Source: SKW197 sp049970095 (lineage in GTDB: Archaea > Thermoplasmatota > Thermoplasmata > Lutacidiplasmatales > SKW197). Taken from it: a DNA stretch of 29,159 bases. The stretch lies in NCBI GenBank assembly GCA_049970095.1, contig JBMFNP010000021.1, positions 1 to 29,159 on the forward strand. The letters are read 5' to 3'. Positions 13,833-21,124 of the stretch are shown here, in pieces (the stretch's first letter is position 1; each line of letters opens with the position of its first letter). Below the pieces are notes generated by a model. The model worked only from the letters and a program-made list of their open reading frames with translations. It did no database searches and had not been told where the DNA came from. The position numbers and the translations under genes are program-made.

Positions 13833-14684
13833 TCAGGAGTACTTGTAGAAACCCCTTCCTGTCTTCCTTCCGAGGTAGCCAGCCCGCACCATTTTTCTCA
13901 GGAGGGGGCAAGGGCGGTACTTCGGGTCATTGAAGTTTGTGTATAGCACTTCAAGAATGTTTAAACATACATCCAGTCCTATAAGGTCTGCCAACTCCAG
14001 GGGTCCCATGGGATGGTTCATTCCAAGCTTCATTATTGCATCCACTGCTTCAGGTGTGGCAACACCCTCATAAACGCAGAATATTGCTTCATTTATCATT
14101 GGCATCAGCACACGATTTGAGACAAACCCTGGCGAATCATTTACTTCAATCGGAATTTTGTCCAGTTTTGTAGCCAGTTCAACAATCACCTTGGTAGTTT
14201 CTTCAGATGTCTGTGCACCTTTGATTATCTCCACGAGTTTCATCAGTGGTACAGGATTCATGAAATGCATCCCTATGAACCTTTCCCCTCTTCCAGATGC
14301 AGAGGCAAGCTCGGTTATTGAGATTGAGGAGGTGTTGGATGCGAAAATAGTTTCCTGCTTGGTAATTGTGCTTAAATCCCTGAAAAGTGCTTTCTTGAGT
14401 TCTGCATTCTCCACTATTGCTTCTATCACAAGGTCAACATCCGCAAGTCCCTCCAGATTTACTGTCGTCTTTATTCTTCCCATGATTTTTATCTTTTCAT
14501 CTGCCGTAATTTTTCCTTTTTCAACAAACTTGTTCAAACTTTTTTCAATGTTATTTATTCCATTTCTTATAAATTTTTCATCAATATCTCGTAGAATTAC
14601 CTCAAATCCCTGCATCGCACATACCTGCGCAATTCCTGAGCCCATTGTGCCAGCACCAACTACACCTATCTTTTTTATTTCCAT
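13833..14684 (-). CDS. hbd: 3-hydroxyacyl-CoA (3-hydroxybutyryl-CoA) dehydrogenase
   Basis: NAD(P)-dependent oxidation or reduction between 3-hydroxyacyl-CoA and 3-oxoacyl-CoA in the cytosol. The 283-residue product has the N-terminal Rossmann loop GVVGAGTMGSGIAQ (residues 7-20), FASNTSSISITELA, GMHFMNPVPLMKLVEII with the catalytic His and Glu, and DSPGFVSNRVLMPMINEA with the substrate Asn. The C-terminal half is the usual helical dimerisation domain, ending GRKTGRGFYKYS. The length is normal for stand-alone Hbd. The ATG at 14684 is used because GGTGAT lies four bases upstream, and a TATA box is at 14715-14724. It converges with the JAMM gene five bases away. No other fatty-acid genes are adjacent. 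Confidence 0.93.
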   Translation of the reverse strand: MEIKKIGVVGAGTMGSGIAQVCAMQGFEVILRDIDEKFIRNGINNIEKSLNKFVEKGKITADEKIKIMGRIKTTVNLEGLADVDLVIEAIVENAELKKALFRDLSTITKQETIFASNTSSISITELASASGRGERFIGMHFMNPVPLMKLVEIIKGAQTSEETTKVIVELATKLDKIPIEVNDSPGFVSNRVLMPMINEAIFCVYEGVATPEAVDAIMKLGMNHPMGPLELADLIGLDVCLNILEVLYTNFNDPKYRPCPLLRKMVRAGYLGRKTGRGFYKYS

Positions 14685-14714
14685 ATTATCACCATTTCCC
14701 ACAAATTCAAGGGC

Positions 14715-14724
14715 GTATATAAAC
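14715..14724 (-). promoter_or_regulatory. TATA box of hbd
   Basis: Minus-strand GTTTATATAC, about 36 nt before the ATG at 14684, leaving a short leader with GGTGAT. It is divergent from the SRP RNA promoter about 40 bp away. Confidence 0.5.
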
Positions 14725-14750
14725 CTCATTTTGATAGGGAGTTCCGCAGA

Positions 14751-14760
14751 AATTAAATAC
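14751..14760 (+). promoter_or_regulatory. TATA box of SRP RNA gene
   Basis: AATTAAATAC, centred about 25 nt before the first base of the RNA (14781). The spacing supports the 5' end assigned from helix pairing. Confidence 0.65.
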
Positions 14761-14780
14761 TTCCAATGAATATAGAGTTT

Positions 14781-15087
14781 GCTAGGCTTGGCCGGGGGGT
14801 TAGGCGTCCCCTACACCTGAAATCGCCTTTACGCAGGGGCGACACCTGGGAGCGAGGTCCTGGTCTTGCCTGAATCCGTATGTGGACAATGAGGTTCTGT
14901 CTTGCCGGGTGAGAGAACACAGGGGCGCATCTGGAGGGATGCTAACCTGTGTGTATCCATGGGTACCGGGTCAGGCCCTGACGGGAGCAGCCTTACTGTG
15001 GAATCTTTACGCTGGCAAGGTAGCGGAATCGAGAAAGCATACGGGGAATTCAGGCAATGTATCAAACCCCAATCCCAGGGGCCTAGC
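14781..15087 (+). ncRNA. ffs: SRP (7S) RNA
   Basis: RNA scaffold of the signal recognition particle, which binds SRP54 and SRP19 and targets nascent membrane and secreted proteins. The ends pair as GCTAGGC (14781-14787) with GCCTAGC (15081-15087), forming archaeal helix 1. The length of 307 nt is normal for an archaeal 7S RNA. The SRP54-binding helix 8 is clear at about 14970-14992 as GGTCAGGCCC, loop, GGGAGCAGCC. The tetraloop is TGAC (14979-14982), where GGAA/GNRA is usual. The central part is GC-rich against AT-rich surroundings, as expected for a structured RNA. Open frames across this stretch on both strands are meaningless. Confidence 0.95.
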
Positions 15088-15093
15088 ACAAAG

Positions 15094-15119
15094 CATCTAC
15101 ATTGGGCAGAAAATAGATG
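15094..15119 (+). other. small inverted repeat after SRP RNA
   Basis: CATCTA (15094-15099) pairs with TAGATG (15114-15119) across a 14-base loop, just after the SRP RNA end. It may mark a processing or termination site, but no T-run follows. Weak call. Confidence 0.3.
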
Positions 15120-15141
15120 GCTGTGAGGCAGGCGGGACACA

Positions 15142-15152
15142 TATATTTATAA
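15142..15152 (+). promoter_or_regulatory. TATA box of PAC2-family gene
   Basis: TATATTTATAA, about 39 nt before the ATG at 15186, with an AGGTG ribosome-binding site at 15175-15179 in the short leader. Confidence 0.5.
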
Positions 15153-15185
15153 GAGACAGATATATGGAGTGAGCAGGTGTATCAA

Positions 15186-15950
15186 ATGGACGAAGTGGTA
15201 ATTCAACTCCAGAAGAAACCCAAGCTTAAAAATCCCATATTTCTTGAAGGGCTACCTGGAATTGGAAGTGTGGGTAAAATCGCGGGAGAATACATTAAAG
15301 AAAATTTGAAGGTAGTAAAATTCGGGAGGATAATCTCCAGACATTTTCCCCCGCAAGTTTTTCTCCGTGAAGATGGCACTGTAAAACTTGTGGACAATGA
15401 ACTGTTTTACTACAAAGGAAAGGAGAGAGATGTAGTGTTGCTCATTGGAGATTATCAGGGGCTCACACCTGAGGGACAGTACGCAATTACTGAGGCAGTT
15501 CTCAGCCTCCTCAGGGATCTGGGTGTTAAGGAGATTTACCCAATAGGTGGCTACGGTGTGGGAAAATTTGTTGAAAAGCCCAGGGTATTCGGAGCAGCCA
15601 CAAACCCCGCAATTGTGGAAAAAATGAAAAAATACAATGTGATATTCTCCAGAGATGAGCCGGGTGGTGGAATTGTGGGCACGATTGGTTTGCTTGTGGG
15701 CATGTGTGAGGATTATGGAATGGAGGGGCTCTGTCTTATGGGTGAGACACCTGGCTTTTATGATGATCCTGTTGCCGCATATTCTGTGCTTTCTGTGCTT
15801 GTTCCATATCTTAATTTGGAGGTAGATCTCGGGCCCCTAGAAAAAATAAGCAAAGAAGCACTGGTAAAATTGAAGCAATTGGCATTTGATGCTATGCATG
15901 GAAAAGAAATCCAAAAACCCTCAAAAGATGACCTCTCTTATATCGGGTAA
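15186..15950 (+). CDS. PAC2-family protein (proteasome assembly chaperone-like)
   Basis: 254-residue member of the archaeal PAC2/COG1938 family, related to the eukaryotic proteasome assembly chaperone PAC2 and archaeal PbaA-type proteins. Typical segments are FLEGLPGIGSVGKIAGEY near the start, a central LIGDYQGLTPEGQYAI, and IGGYGVGKFVEKPRVFGAAT. Archaeal homologues have been linked to proteasome assembly, but not every paralogue has this role. The ATG at 15186 follows AGGTG by six bases; a GTG at 15177 lies within that site. It lies 1.4 kb from the JAMM gene, across the SRP RNA and hbd, so any connection to the UFM1-like cassette is only suggestive. Its 3' end overlaps the convergent Gins51 gene by 13 bp. 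Confidence 0.9.
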   Translation: MDEVVIQLQKKPKLKNPIFLEGLPGIGSVGKIAGEYIKENLKVVKFGRIISRHFPPQVFLREDGTVKLVDNELFYYKGKERDVVLLIGDYQGLTPEGQYAITEAVLSLLRDLGVKEIYPIGGYGVGKFVEKPRVFGAATNPAIVEKMKKYNVIFSRDEPGGGIVGTIGLLVGMCEDYGMEGLCLMGETPGFYDDPVAAYSVLSVLVPYLNLEVDLGPLEKISKEALVKLKQLAFDAMHGKEIQKPSKDDLSYIG

Positions 15951-16639
15951 ATAGGAGAGGCTTTCTTCTCTTTTATTAAAACTTTTGCGAGTTTTTCAGG
16001 GAGACCAGCAATATCTCCATTTTTAAAATAGAGATTGCGTTCCTTTGTTGCAATTGAACCCTCTGTGGTAAACAACACTACCACGATGTTCTTTTTTTCT
16101 TCCATTAAGCCACTGTGCCCGCTGACAGCAGGCATTGTAGGAAGAGGTACACACACTTCCCTCTCTTTTGGGCTCTCCAGTTTTTCAGGGATTTTCTGGG
16201 TTGGTGGTACCTGTGCTGGCTTTGCCACCTGCTGATATGCCTTATCCCATAACCACACATTCGCCACAAACTGGGTGATTACTGCCATTATCCCATCAAG
16301 AAATTTTTTCTCTTCTTCAGTAAGAGCGTCGATAAGTTCAAGGTCAGGTTTGAAGTAATGTTCTAAACTGCGTTTCAGAATTTTGATACTTCTGAGATGG
16401 ACTGTGTTCTCCAGGTCTTTCTTTGCCCTTTCCAGTTCACGGCGCGCCATTTCGGTTGTCTTTGCGTCGGGATTGTTTGCAAGTTCTTTCAGATATCTCT
16501 CTTTCAGTTTCTGGATACACATAATAGCTGCAGGGTAAAAGTCCTTGCGGATTCTGGTGAGTGTCTTTAACTTCTTCTCCTGCTCGTAAATTACTGCCAG
16601 TTCTGAAATCGTGAGCTCGTTTCCCTGCATCCCTTTCAT
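15938..16639 (-). CDS. gins51: GINS complex subunit Gins51
   Basis: Subunit of the archaeal GINS complex, which with MCM and the Cdc45/RecJ-like protein forms the replicative helicase. The 233-residue protein has a helical A domain (residues about 8-125) with ELTISELAVIYEQEKK, KDFYPAAIMCIQKLKE and HLRSIKILKRSLEHYF. A Pro/Lys-rich linker (about 145-180) follows. The small C-terminal B domain (VVLFTTEGSIATKERNLYF, then IAGLPEKLAKVLIKEKKAS) is in the A-B order characteristic of Gins51 (Sld5/Psf1-like), not Gins23. The ATG at 16639 has GGAG five bases upstream and a TATA-like element at 16671-16680. FEN1 lies nearby on the same strand, in line with common archaeal replication neighbourhoods. Confidence 0.88.
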   Translation of the reverse strand: MKGMQGNELTISELAVIYEQEKKLKTLTRIRKDFYPAAIMCIQKLKERYLKELANNPDAKTTEMARRELERAKKDLENTVHLRSIKILKRSLEHYFKPDLELIDALTEEEKKFLDGIMAVITQFVANVWLWDKAYQQVAKPAQVPPTQKIPEKLESPKEREVCVPLPTMPAVSGHSGLMEEKKNIVVVLFTTEGSIATKERNLYFKNGDIAGLPEKLAKVLIKEKKASPIYPI

Positions 16640-16670
16640 GTATGCTCCATTGATATTAGTTTTTTTGGTG

Positions 16671-16680
16671 TTTTTATAGC
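16671..16680 (-). promoter_or_regulatory. TATA box of gins51
   Basis: Minus-strand GCTATAAAAA, about 36 nt before the ATG. The rest of the 16681-16766 gap has an imperfect palindrome (GGAGTTTAACCTCC, near 16714-16727), which may aid termination of dus, and no other recognised element. Confidence 0.5.
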
Positions 16681-16766
16681 CTACAAATTATCAGAACACT
16701 TATTAACCCCGTCGGAGTTTAACCTCCACCCTCAGTGGCTGGAAGGAATGATTCTGGCATCTGCCT

Positions 16767-17723
16767 TCAATGATTTCTTTTCCCGGACTGAGGGCACAAC
16801 ATCGAAAACCAATCCAGAAATTCCACAAGCTCGGGGTATGTTTCTACATCCAGAATTTTTGTGTAAAATTCAGGTGGCTTTCTGAAGTTTTTAAAATACC
16901 AGTAAATGTGCTGGCGGAACTTTTTCAGTGTATCTTTGCCACGATTTTCACAGAACTTCTGTGCCTGAGAGAGAATATCCTCCATGATTTTTTCTATGTC
17001 TGGTGTCTGGTAACTGTGGCCTGCCATGAATGCAATGCATTCTGCAGGAAAAGCTGGCTTTCCCATCATCCCTCTTGCAACCATCACCGCATCGCACTTT
17101 GTATGCCCTTGCATCACCTTTGCATCCTCTGCCCGGAAAATATTACCATTTCCAATAACTGGAAAGCTAACAATTTCCTTTATTTCCCTGAGAGCATCAT
17201 AATCAACTTTCCCGCTGAAGCCTGCCCTTGCAGTTCTTCCATGTACTGTCAGAAAGTCAATTTCCCATGTTGCAATTTCCTCAAAAATTTTTCTATCAAA
17301 CTGCTCCCATCCGATTCTGGTTTTGATACTCAGCGGCAGAGATATGGATTTGCGCACTTCACGCACTATTTTCTTTGCAACCCCCAGGTTCCTCAGGAGG
17401 GCTGCACCTGCACCCTGCTTAGTAATAATTCTTCTGGCACATCCCATATTAATGTCAACAACATCAGCACCCAATTTTTCAGCAATAACTGCTGCCTTTG
17501 CCATGATTTCAGGCTTTGCACCATATATCTGTATTCCTGCAGGATGGTCCCACTCATACAGTTTTGCACATTCCAGCCCAGGGTTGTGTACGAGTGCATG
17601 GGCACTACACATTTCCGTGTAAAGTAAAGTGCTCGTGTATTTTCTCACAATGTACCTGAAATCTGCAGAGGTTACACCAGCCATAGGGGCACAAACCACC
17701 TTTTTTGATAAGAGTGGGTGCAT
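16767..17723 (-). CDS. dus: tRNA-dihydrouridine synthase
   Basis: FMN enzyme that reduces uridines in the tRNA D-loop using NAD(P)H. The 318-residue protein begins KKVVCAPMAGVTSADFR (the family FMN-binding start) and continues with LYTEMCSAHAL, GIQIYGAKPE and VDINMGCARR, which contains the catalytic Cys95. KTRIGW, TVHGRTARAGFSG and VIGNGNIF follow, then a helical C-terminal domain. The family NxGCP motif has Ala96 in place of the usual Pro, though the catalytic cysteine and the following K-x-G-x-G-A pattern remain. The start lies three bases after the FEN1 stop, so the two genes form an operon. Which uridine it targets cannot be told. Confidence 0.92.
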   Translation of the reverse strand: MHPLLSKKVVCAPMAGVTSADFRYIVRKYTSTLLYTEMCSAHALVHNPGLECAKLYEWDHPAGIQIYGAKPEIMAKAAVIAEKLGADVVDINMGCARRIITKQGAGAALLRNLGVAKKIVREVRKSISLPLSIKTRIGWEQFDRKIFEEIATWEIDFLTVHGRTARAGFSGKVDYDALREIKEIVSFPVIGNGNIFRAEDAKVMQGHTKCDAVMVARGMMGKPAFPAECIAFMAGHSYQTPDIEKIMEDILSQAQKFCENRGKDTLKKFRQHIYWYFKNFRKPPEFYTKILDVETYPELVEFLDWFSMLCPQSGKRNH

Positions 17724-17726
17724 AAA

Positions 17727-18746
17727 TCAGAAGAACTGATCCAGGGATGCTTGTTTTTCCCTGTTTTTCATTGTCTCCACGAATGCCATAGCCTTTTTTA
17801 CCCTTTCTTCAGAAAACTCAAAATCATCAACAAGGAGCCTGAGGATTTTTTCCATATCTGGTGTTTGCCATCTGATTGTATAATTTCTGTTTACCTCTGG
17901 TTCAAGGAAAATTTTCCTTGCTTCCTCATAGCCAGGTACCTCAATTTTCTTCTTTTCAATCACCTTTTCTATGGAACCATATTCTTTTATCAATTTCAGG
18001 GCTTTCTTTGCACCAATACCCCTGACACCCACATTGAAATCTGTGCCCACAAGGATACCAATATCTACCAGCTGTTCCCTCGTTATTCCATGAGTGGAAA
18101 GCAATTTCTGGAGATAAATGGTCTCGGGTTTTATTTCCACATACTCCTTTCTTCTTGGAAGCTTGCGTTTCCCGGAAATTGCAAGATTTCGCACTAGAGA
18201 AGGGCTTCCGAAAAGAAGGGCGTCAAAGTCCTGGGAAGCTGCATACTCCGCATCTCCATTCTGGACGAGGAAACTCGCCTGGGCTTCACCATCCCTGGGT
18301 GCATCTATACATGGAATTCCCATGCAGGAAAGAAGGTTTTTTGCCTGGACTACCATCTCCTTCGTTAAGCGCGAGGTTTGCTGGGCTTTGGATTTTGCTG
18401 TTTCCAGGTCTCCTTCTTCAAGAGCTTTCTTCCATTCTTCCATTGCTTTCTCCTTTACAGCAATTCTGCCACTTATTGTGCCCATTTTCTGGGCATAGGG
18501 TTCCCCATCAAAAACAAAAACTGGCTTGATTCCAATCTCAAGAAAATTTGCAGATCTGTAGAAAAGCCCTGAAAGATGGGAGGTAACCCTTCCTTTACTA
18601 TCTGTGAGCAGGGTTCCATCATTCTGGCGAATTATCGCAAGGAACTGATACAGCGTGTTGTATCCATCAATTGCCAAAACTTTTCCTGAAAAACTCTCCA
18701 CCGAGCTTTCCACTGCTTCCACAATACCTGAGATGTCTACACCCAT
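17727..18746 (-). CDS. fen: flap endonuclease FEN1
   Basis: Structure-specific nuclease that removes 5' flaps during Okazaki fragment maturation and long-patch repair. The 339-residue protein starts MGVDISGIVE, with Asp27 in VLAIDGYNTLYQFL. VFVFDGEPYAQK, PRDGEAQASFLV and SQDFDALLFG supply the other metal-binding acids, and TDFNVGVRGIGAKKALKLI is the helix-hairpin-helix. The C-terminus KQASLDQFF is a PIP box for the PCNA clamp. The ATG at 18746 matches the family N-terminus and lies about 26 nt after a TATA box, so the transcript is leaderless; the longer frame to 18824 is rejected. Dus follows in the same operon. Confidence 0.96.
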   Translation of the reverse strand: MGVDISGIVEAVESSVESFSGKVLAIDGYNTLYQFLAIIRQNDGTLLTDSKGRVTSHLSGLFYRSANFLEIGIKPVFVFDGEPYAQKMGTISGRIAVKEKAMEEWKKALEEGDLETAKSKAQQTSRLTKEMVVQAKNLLSCMGIPCIDAPRDGEAQASFLVQNGDAEYAASQDFDALLFGSPSLVRNLAISGKRKLPRRKEYVEIKPETIYLQKLLSTHGITREQLVDIGILVGTDFNVGVRGIGAKKALKLIKEYGSIEKVIEKKKIEVPGYEEARKIFLEPEVNRNYTIRWQTPDMEKILRLLVDDFEFSEERVKKAMAFVETMKNREKQASLDQFF

Positions 18747-18767
18747 GGAACTGACAAGATTTAAGGG

Positions 18768-18777
18768 GTATTTAAGG
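18768..18777 (-). promoter_or_regulatory. TATA box of fen-dus operon
   Basis: Minus-strand CCTTAAATAC, centred 26 nt before the FEN1 ATG, giving a leaderless transcript. The rest of the gap to 18935 shows no gene or clear structure. Confidence 0.65.
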
Positions 18778-18935
18778 GTAGTTTTCAACTTTCCGTTGCT
18801 TCTCCAAGTCATAAACAGATGCACCAGAAAAATCTTTATTCATTTCGTCCCAAATATGCGAACACCCAATCCTCCCCCAAAACCCACTGGCTTCTGGGTA
18901 GTGTACGATATATCCGCAAAAAAGGTTTGGCAAAC

Positions 18936-18945
18936 TATTAAATAA
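18936..18945 (+). promoter_or_regulatory. TATA box of purP
   Basis: TATTAAATAA, centred about 24 nt before the PurP ATG at 18965. No ribosome-binding site is visible, so translation is probably leaderless. Confidence 0.6.
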
Positions 18946-18964
18946 CATTTGATATTGTAGACAC

Positions 18965-20107
18965 ATGGGATTGAAGGAAGATTTGAGATCCATTATTGCA
19001 GATTATGAGCAGGGCAAAATAAAAATTGGAGCAATAGCCTCTCACTCAGCACTGGACATTTTTGACGGTGCAATTGAAGAAGGTTTTGAAACTGTGGCAT
19101 TCTGTCAGAAAGGCAGGGAAAAGACGTACACAAAGTACTTCAAGGCTTACAGGGAAGGAAATGTGATTCGTGGAGTTGTGGACCATTACTATGTGTATGA
19201 AAAATTTGCAGACATGCTTAACGAGATTGAAAAACTTCAGAGTGAGCGCATTGTAATTGTTCCGAACAGAGCCCTTTCTTCATATATTCCCCTTGATATA
19301 ATTGAGAATACCCTCACACTTCCAATATTCGGGAATAGGAGAATGCTGAGAATAGAAGAAAGGGAGGAAGAAAAAAATTACTACTGGCTTCTTGAAAGGG
19401 CAGGAATCCAGAGCCCAGAAAAAGTAGATAAGCCTGAAAAAATTGATGCACTGGTCATGGTAAAACTGCCACATGCGAAAAAGCGGCTTGAACGCGGATT
19501 TTTCACCGCTGCATCCTTTGAAGAATATTCGGAAAAAGTGGATGTGCTCCTGAAAACAGGAGTGATCACGAAGGAGGATCTGAAGACAGCAAGAATTGAG
19601 CGCTACATTATAGGGCCTGTGTTTAATTTAAACTTCTTTTACTCCCCTATATCTACAGGTCCTGGACTTGAACTCCTCGGTATTGACTGGAGATTTGAAA
19701 CTTCACTGGATGGACATGTACGCCTTCCTGCAAACCAGCAACTCACACTCAATGAAAAACAGAAATACCCGGAGTACACAGTGTGTGGACACAACAGTGC
19801 CACACTCCGTGAATCCCTTCTTGAAAAAGCATTTGAAATCGGTGAGAAATTTGTAGAGGCGAGCCAGAAATACTACCCACCAGGAATTATTGGTCCATTC
19901 TGCCTCCAGACATGTGTTGACAAGGATTTGAATTTTTATGTGTATGATGTGGCACCCAGAATTGGTGGGGGCACCAATGTGCACATGAATGTAGGGCATC
20001 CCTACGGCAATGCTCTCTGGCATGAGAGAATGAGTACGGGGCGAAGGATTGCAAGGGAGATAAGAATTGCACTGGAGAAAAAGAAACTTGAGCTAATACT
20101 CACATGA
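18965..20107 (+). CDS. purP: PurP, FAICAR synthetase (ATP-grasp)
   Basis: Archaeal ATP- and formate-dependent ligase converting AICAR to FAICAR in purine synthesis. The 380-residue protein resembles Methanocaldococcus PurP along its length: IGAIASHSALDIFDGA, LPIFGNRRMLRIEER, PPGIIGPFCLQTCVD and APRIGGGTNVHMN followed by GRRIAREIRIAL. The nucleotide loop differs: KLPHAKKRLERGFFTA stands where classical PurP (as recalled) has KFPGARGGRGYF, so the glycine-rich turn is replaced by a charged stretch. Some archaeal PurP paralogues lack a proven role, so substrate identity is a little uncertain. It is monocistronic, leaderless, and converges with the ThiF-type gene. Confidence 0.87.
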   Translation: MGLKEDLRSIIADYEQGKIKIGAIASHSALDIFDGAIEEGFETVAFCQKGREKTYTKYFKAYREGNVIRGVVDHYYVYEKFADMLNEIEKLQSERIVIVPNRALSSYIPLDIIENTLTLPIFGNRRMLRIEEREEEKNYYWLLERAGIQSPEKVDKPEKIDALVMVKLPHAKKRLERGFFTAASFEEYSEKVDVLLKTGVITKEDLKTARIERYIIGPVFNLNFFYSPISTGPGLELLGIDWRFETSLDGHVRLPANQQLTLNEKQKYPEYTVCGHNSATLRESLLEKAFEIGEKFVEASQKYYPPGIIGPFCLQTCVDKDLNFYVYDVAPRIGGGTNVHMNVGHPYGNALWHERMSTGRRIAREIRIALEKKKLELILT

Positions 20108-20119
20108 AAAACATGCAGA

Positions 20120-21124
20120 TTACAACCCAATGTATTTTGCGTAAAAATTTTTTGCCTCCTCCTGTGTCTTGATGCCTTTAATTATTGCTCCCCCATCTGG
20201 AAACAGCGAGAGTTCCTTTCCCTCAATATTTGCAATCAGAATTTTGCCTTGCCTCTGCACCTTTCCTACATTGCTCAGTTTATGTGCAGTTTCTGCAATA
20301 TTTACTTCTCTATCAGCGCCTGGGTGAATGTAAACACTGTTCGCTCCGCACATCTGAATAATGCGCTCCCCAGTTTTTTGTTCAAGAAAATCATATTCAT
20401 GATAAGCACATGTTCTGCATGCTGTGTTCTTTGCCACCTGAATCTCATGAACTTCAAAATTCCAGAGATCCACAAAAATCAGAGATTTTCTGGCTTCCTT
20501 ACCCAGCAGAATCTTTATGGCTTCCGTTGCCTGAATTGCTCCAAAAAATACTGGTACAGTGTTCAGAATTCCAGCGGTTTCACATGTGGGTAACGGTACA
20601 GAAGGCATTTCTGGAAATATGCAGCGAAAGCATGGTGCACCTGGGAGAATATTATAACTCATGCCCGATGTTCCAAGCACACCTGCATAAATCCATGGTA
20701 TTTTGTATTTCACACAGAAATCGTTTATCAGAAATCTAGTAAGCAAATTATCAGTGCAGTCCATCACAAGATTTACCTTCTGAAGTATTTTTTTGGCGTT
20801 ATCAGGATTGAAATCAACAGGAAGCGGTATCACATTAATTTCGCTGTTTATACTCGTCAGATGATTTGCGAGCGTTTCTGCCTTTGCCTTTCCAACATCT
20901 CTTTCAGTATAGAGTATCTGTCGCTGCAGGTTTGTGATTTCCACAATATCACGGTCAACAATTCTTATTTCACCCACACCTGCCCTTGCAAGCAGATTCG
21001 CACATGCGTTACCCAGTGCCCCTGCACCAATTATTGCAATCCTACTTTTTGAGAGGATTTTTTGTCCTTCCCTTCCGATTTCCCTCAGAATTTCATGTCT
21101 TGAATAGCGGGTATTTTCTCTCAT
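20120..21124 (-). CDS. MoeB/ThiF-type adenylyltransferase (E1-like)
   Basis: Activates the Gly-Gly end of small sulfur-carrier or SAMP-like proteins for molybdopterin, thiamin or tRNA thiolation. The 334-residue protein starts RYSRHEILREIGREGQ (a family hallmark), then IAIIGAGALGNACANLLARA (ATP loop) and DRDIVEITNLQRQILY. Zinc cysteines are in CFRC and CRTC, and PTCETAGILNTVP provides the likely catalytic Cys. The C-terminal domain of about 65 residues, ending LFPDGGAIIKG and NFYAKYIGL, is found in many archaeal and bacterial ThiF proteins. It is clearly a different E1 class from the UBA5-like protein at 11992. Its ATG overlaps the FKBP stop (ATGA), so the two are co-translated. Confidence 0.9.
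   Translation of the reverse strand: MRENTRYSRHEILREIGREGQKILSKSRIAIIGAGALGNACANLLARAGVGEIRIVDRDIVEITNLQRQILYTERDVGKAKAETLANHLTSINSEINVIPLPVDFNPDNAKKILQKVNLVMDCTDNLLTRFLINDFCVKYKIPWIYAGVLGTSGMSYNILPGAPCFRCIFPEMPSVPLPTCETAGILNTVPVFFGAIQATEAIKILLGKEARKSLIFVDLWNFEVHEIQVAKNTACRTCAYHEYDFLEQKTGERIIQMCGANSVYIHPGADREVNIAETAHKLSNVGKVQRQGKILIANIEGKELSLFPDGGAIIKGIKTQEEAKNFYAKYIGL

Noticed and set aside
14829..15172. Open frames of about 75-100 codons on both strands
   Set aside because: They lie over the SRP RNA and are caused by its GC-rich structured sequence.
15938..16639. Possible UFL1/DDRGK-like E3 because of its helical, charged N-terminus
   Set aside because: The A-B domain layout and C-terminal B domain are those of Gins51.
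18747..18964. 73-codon minus-strand frame and a GC-rich patch in the fen-purP gap
   Set aside because: No conserved protein, start signal or RNA-like pairing. The gap contains the two divergent TATA boxes.
20120..21124. ThiF-type protein as a second E1 of the UFM1-like system
   Set aside because: Its N-terminus, PTCETAGIL active site and C-terminal domain fit the MoeB/ThiF class.
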